A DNA stretch of 64,000 nucleotides from Tubulanus polymorphus (taxonomy: Eukaryota > Nemertea > Palaeonemertea > Tubulaniformes > Tubulanidae), in the NCBI RefSeq assembly GCF_964204645.1, contig NC_134025.1:31154001-31218000 (forward strand), in the 5' to 3' direction. A model generated the notes under the pieces. That model had not been told where the DNA came from, did not search any database, and saw only the letters and a list, made by a program, of their open reading frames with translations. A program made the translations under genes and the position numbers. Positions 63,508 to 64,000 of this stretch are shown piece by piece (position 1 is the first letter of the stretch; each line of letters opens with the position of its first letter).

Positions 63508-64000
63508 TAGACGTTTATTTGGTTGCATCAATTCCTCGCAAAGCGTCAGTAAATGTTCCTCCAATTTACGTTTTTCAGTTTTAGCTCGAGTTGTAAACGA
63601 TCGATTTCGTTTATTAGCGAACCACGACTTCACCTGAGCGACGGTTATTTCACAATCGACAGAGATCTGTTGTAATTGTTCGGTTGTCGGGTATGGGTTT
63701 TCGCGGTGCGATTCGAACCAGTCTAACATTGTTGTAACGGCTTTCTGCGGTAACCCCGCGTTACGAGGTTTAACCTCGTTATTCTGGTAAACTCGACGAC
63801 ATCGGACGATACGACGAGTTGTCATCGGTTTCTTCGCTTTTACTTTCGGAGTTGTTGTTGCCATGGTAACGTCGCTCGTTTCAGGCGGAGTTTCGTTCAT
63901 TGTTGAGTAGCCGGATGAGTTCGCCGAATTTACAGTAGATGGCGTTGTGTTCGGTTTTACAGGTGGCGTTGCCGGCGATCTTGCTGGGATCAGCGGTGAA
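63433..64000 (-). CDS. divergent TALE-class homeobox gene, candidate spiralian TALE (SPILE)
   Basis: A transcription factor by family. From the first ATG at 63900 the product is 155 aa. The frame is open upstream to the window edge (Pro/Thr/Ser-rich), so the true start may lie outside. The homeodomain is at about residues 44-103: GLPQKAVTTMLDWFESHREN leads into PYPT, the TALE three-residue loop, then EITVAQVKSWFANKRNRS for helix 3. A basic stretch (TRRIVRCRR) precedes it and a charged, possibly coiled tail follows (KTEKRKLEEHLLTLCEEL). No intron is seen. WFANKRNR is PBX-like, but the rest matches no PBC, MEIS, IRX or TGIF protein that I recall. SPILE assignment is inference. It may be nested in the first part of TULP4, same strand. 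Confidence 0.8.
   Translation of the reverse strand, partial: SPLIPARSPATPPVKPNTTPSTVNSANSSGYSTMNETPPETSDVTMATTTPKVKAKKPMTTRRIVRCRRVYQNNEVKPRNAGLPQKAVTTMLDWFESHRENPYPTTEQLQQISVDCEITVAQVKSWFANKRNRSFTTRAKTEKRKLEEHLLTLCEELMQPNKRLNLTAPYVVSRIVKLIKHSNKNSAI

Overview
The window is metazoan nuclear DNA. Genes have many introns with canonical GT-AG borders, AATAAA signals, mobile-element remnants and a large number of unrelated minisatellites. The gene families are animal ones: a UFMylation ligase, a membrane PDE3, a tubby/WD40 protein and a TALE homeobox gene. The homeobox resembles the spiralian-specific TALE group, so a mollusc, annelid, brachiopod or relative is the best guess. That placement is inference.

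Layout. (1) 355-2275, plus strand: the last five coding exons of UFL1 (E3 UFM1-protein ligase 1). A phase-compatible candidate alternative last exon lies at 2795-2904. (2) 3019-7164, minus strand: a near-complete CLP1 RNA 5'-kinase in 12 exons, convergent with UFL1. A Harbinger-like MITE, a duplicated splice acceptor, a tandem array and a palindromic insertion lie in its introns. The palindrome sits at the one exon junction I could not settle. (3) 7201-11690: gene-poor, with a tandem duplication just upstream of CLP1 and one unrecognised exon-like ORF. (4) 11693-52532, minus strand: a complete PDE3-type cyclic nucleotide phosphodiesterase, 13 exons and 1081 aa, reconstructed with every splice phase consistent. 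Its introns (16.7 kb for intron 1) are filled with tandem repeats, including a pure hexanucleotide array of about 81 copies that starts 5 bases after a catalytic-exon splice donor. (5) 52.6-57.1 kb: intergenic, with a CRE palindrome upstream of PDE3 and several minisatellites. (6) 57179-62533, minus strand: the C-terminal seven exons of TULP4 (tubby-like protein 4). (7) 63433-64000, minus strand: a divergent TALE homeobox gene, apparently intronless here and open to the window edge. Its last 27 codons are tandemly repeated, and CTCF-like motifs recur at the same period.

The genes do not form a pathway: UFL1 acts in UFMylation, CLP1 in tRNA splicing and mRNA 3' processing, PDE3 in cAMP breakdown, TULP4 probably in ubiquitin-ligase substrate recognition, and the homeobox gene in transcription. 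No rRNA gene, CRISPR array or intact autonomous transposon was seen. tRNA-like sequences look like SINE heads or pseudogenes.
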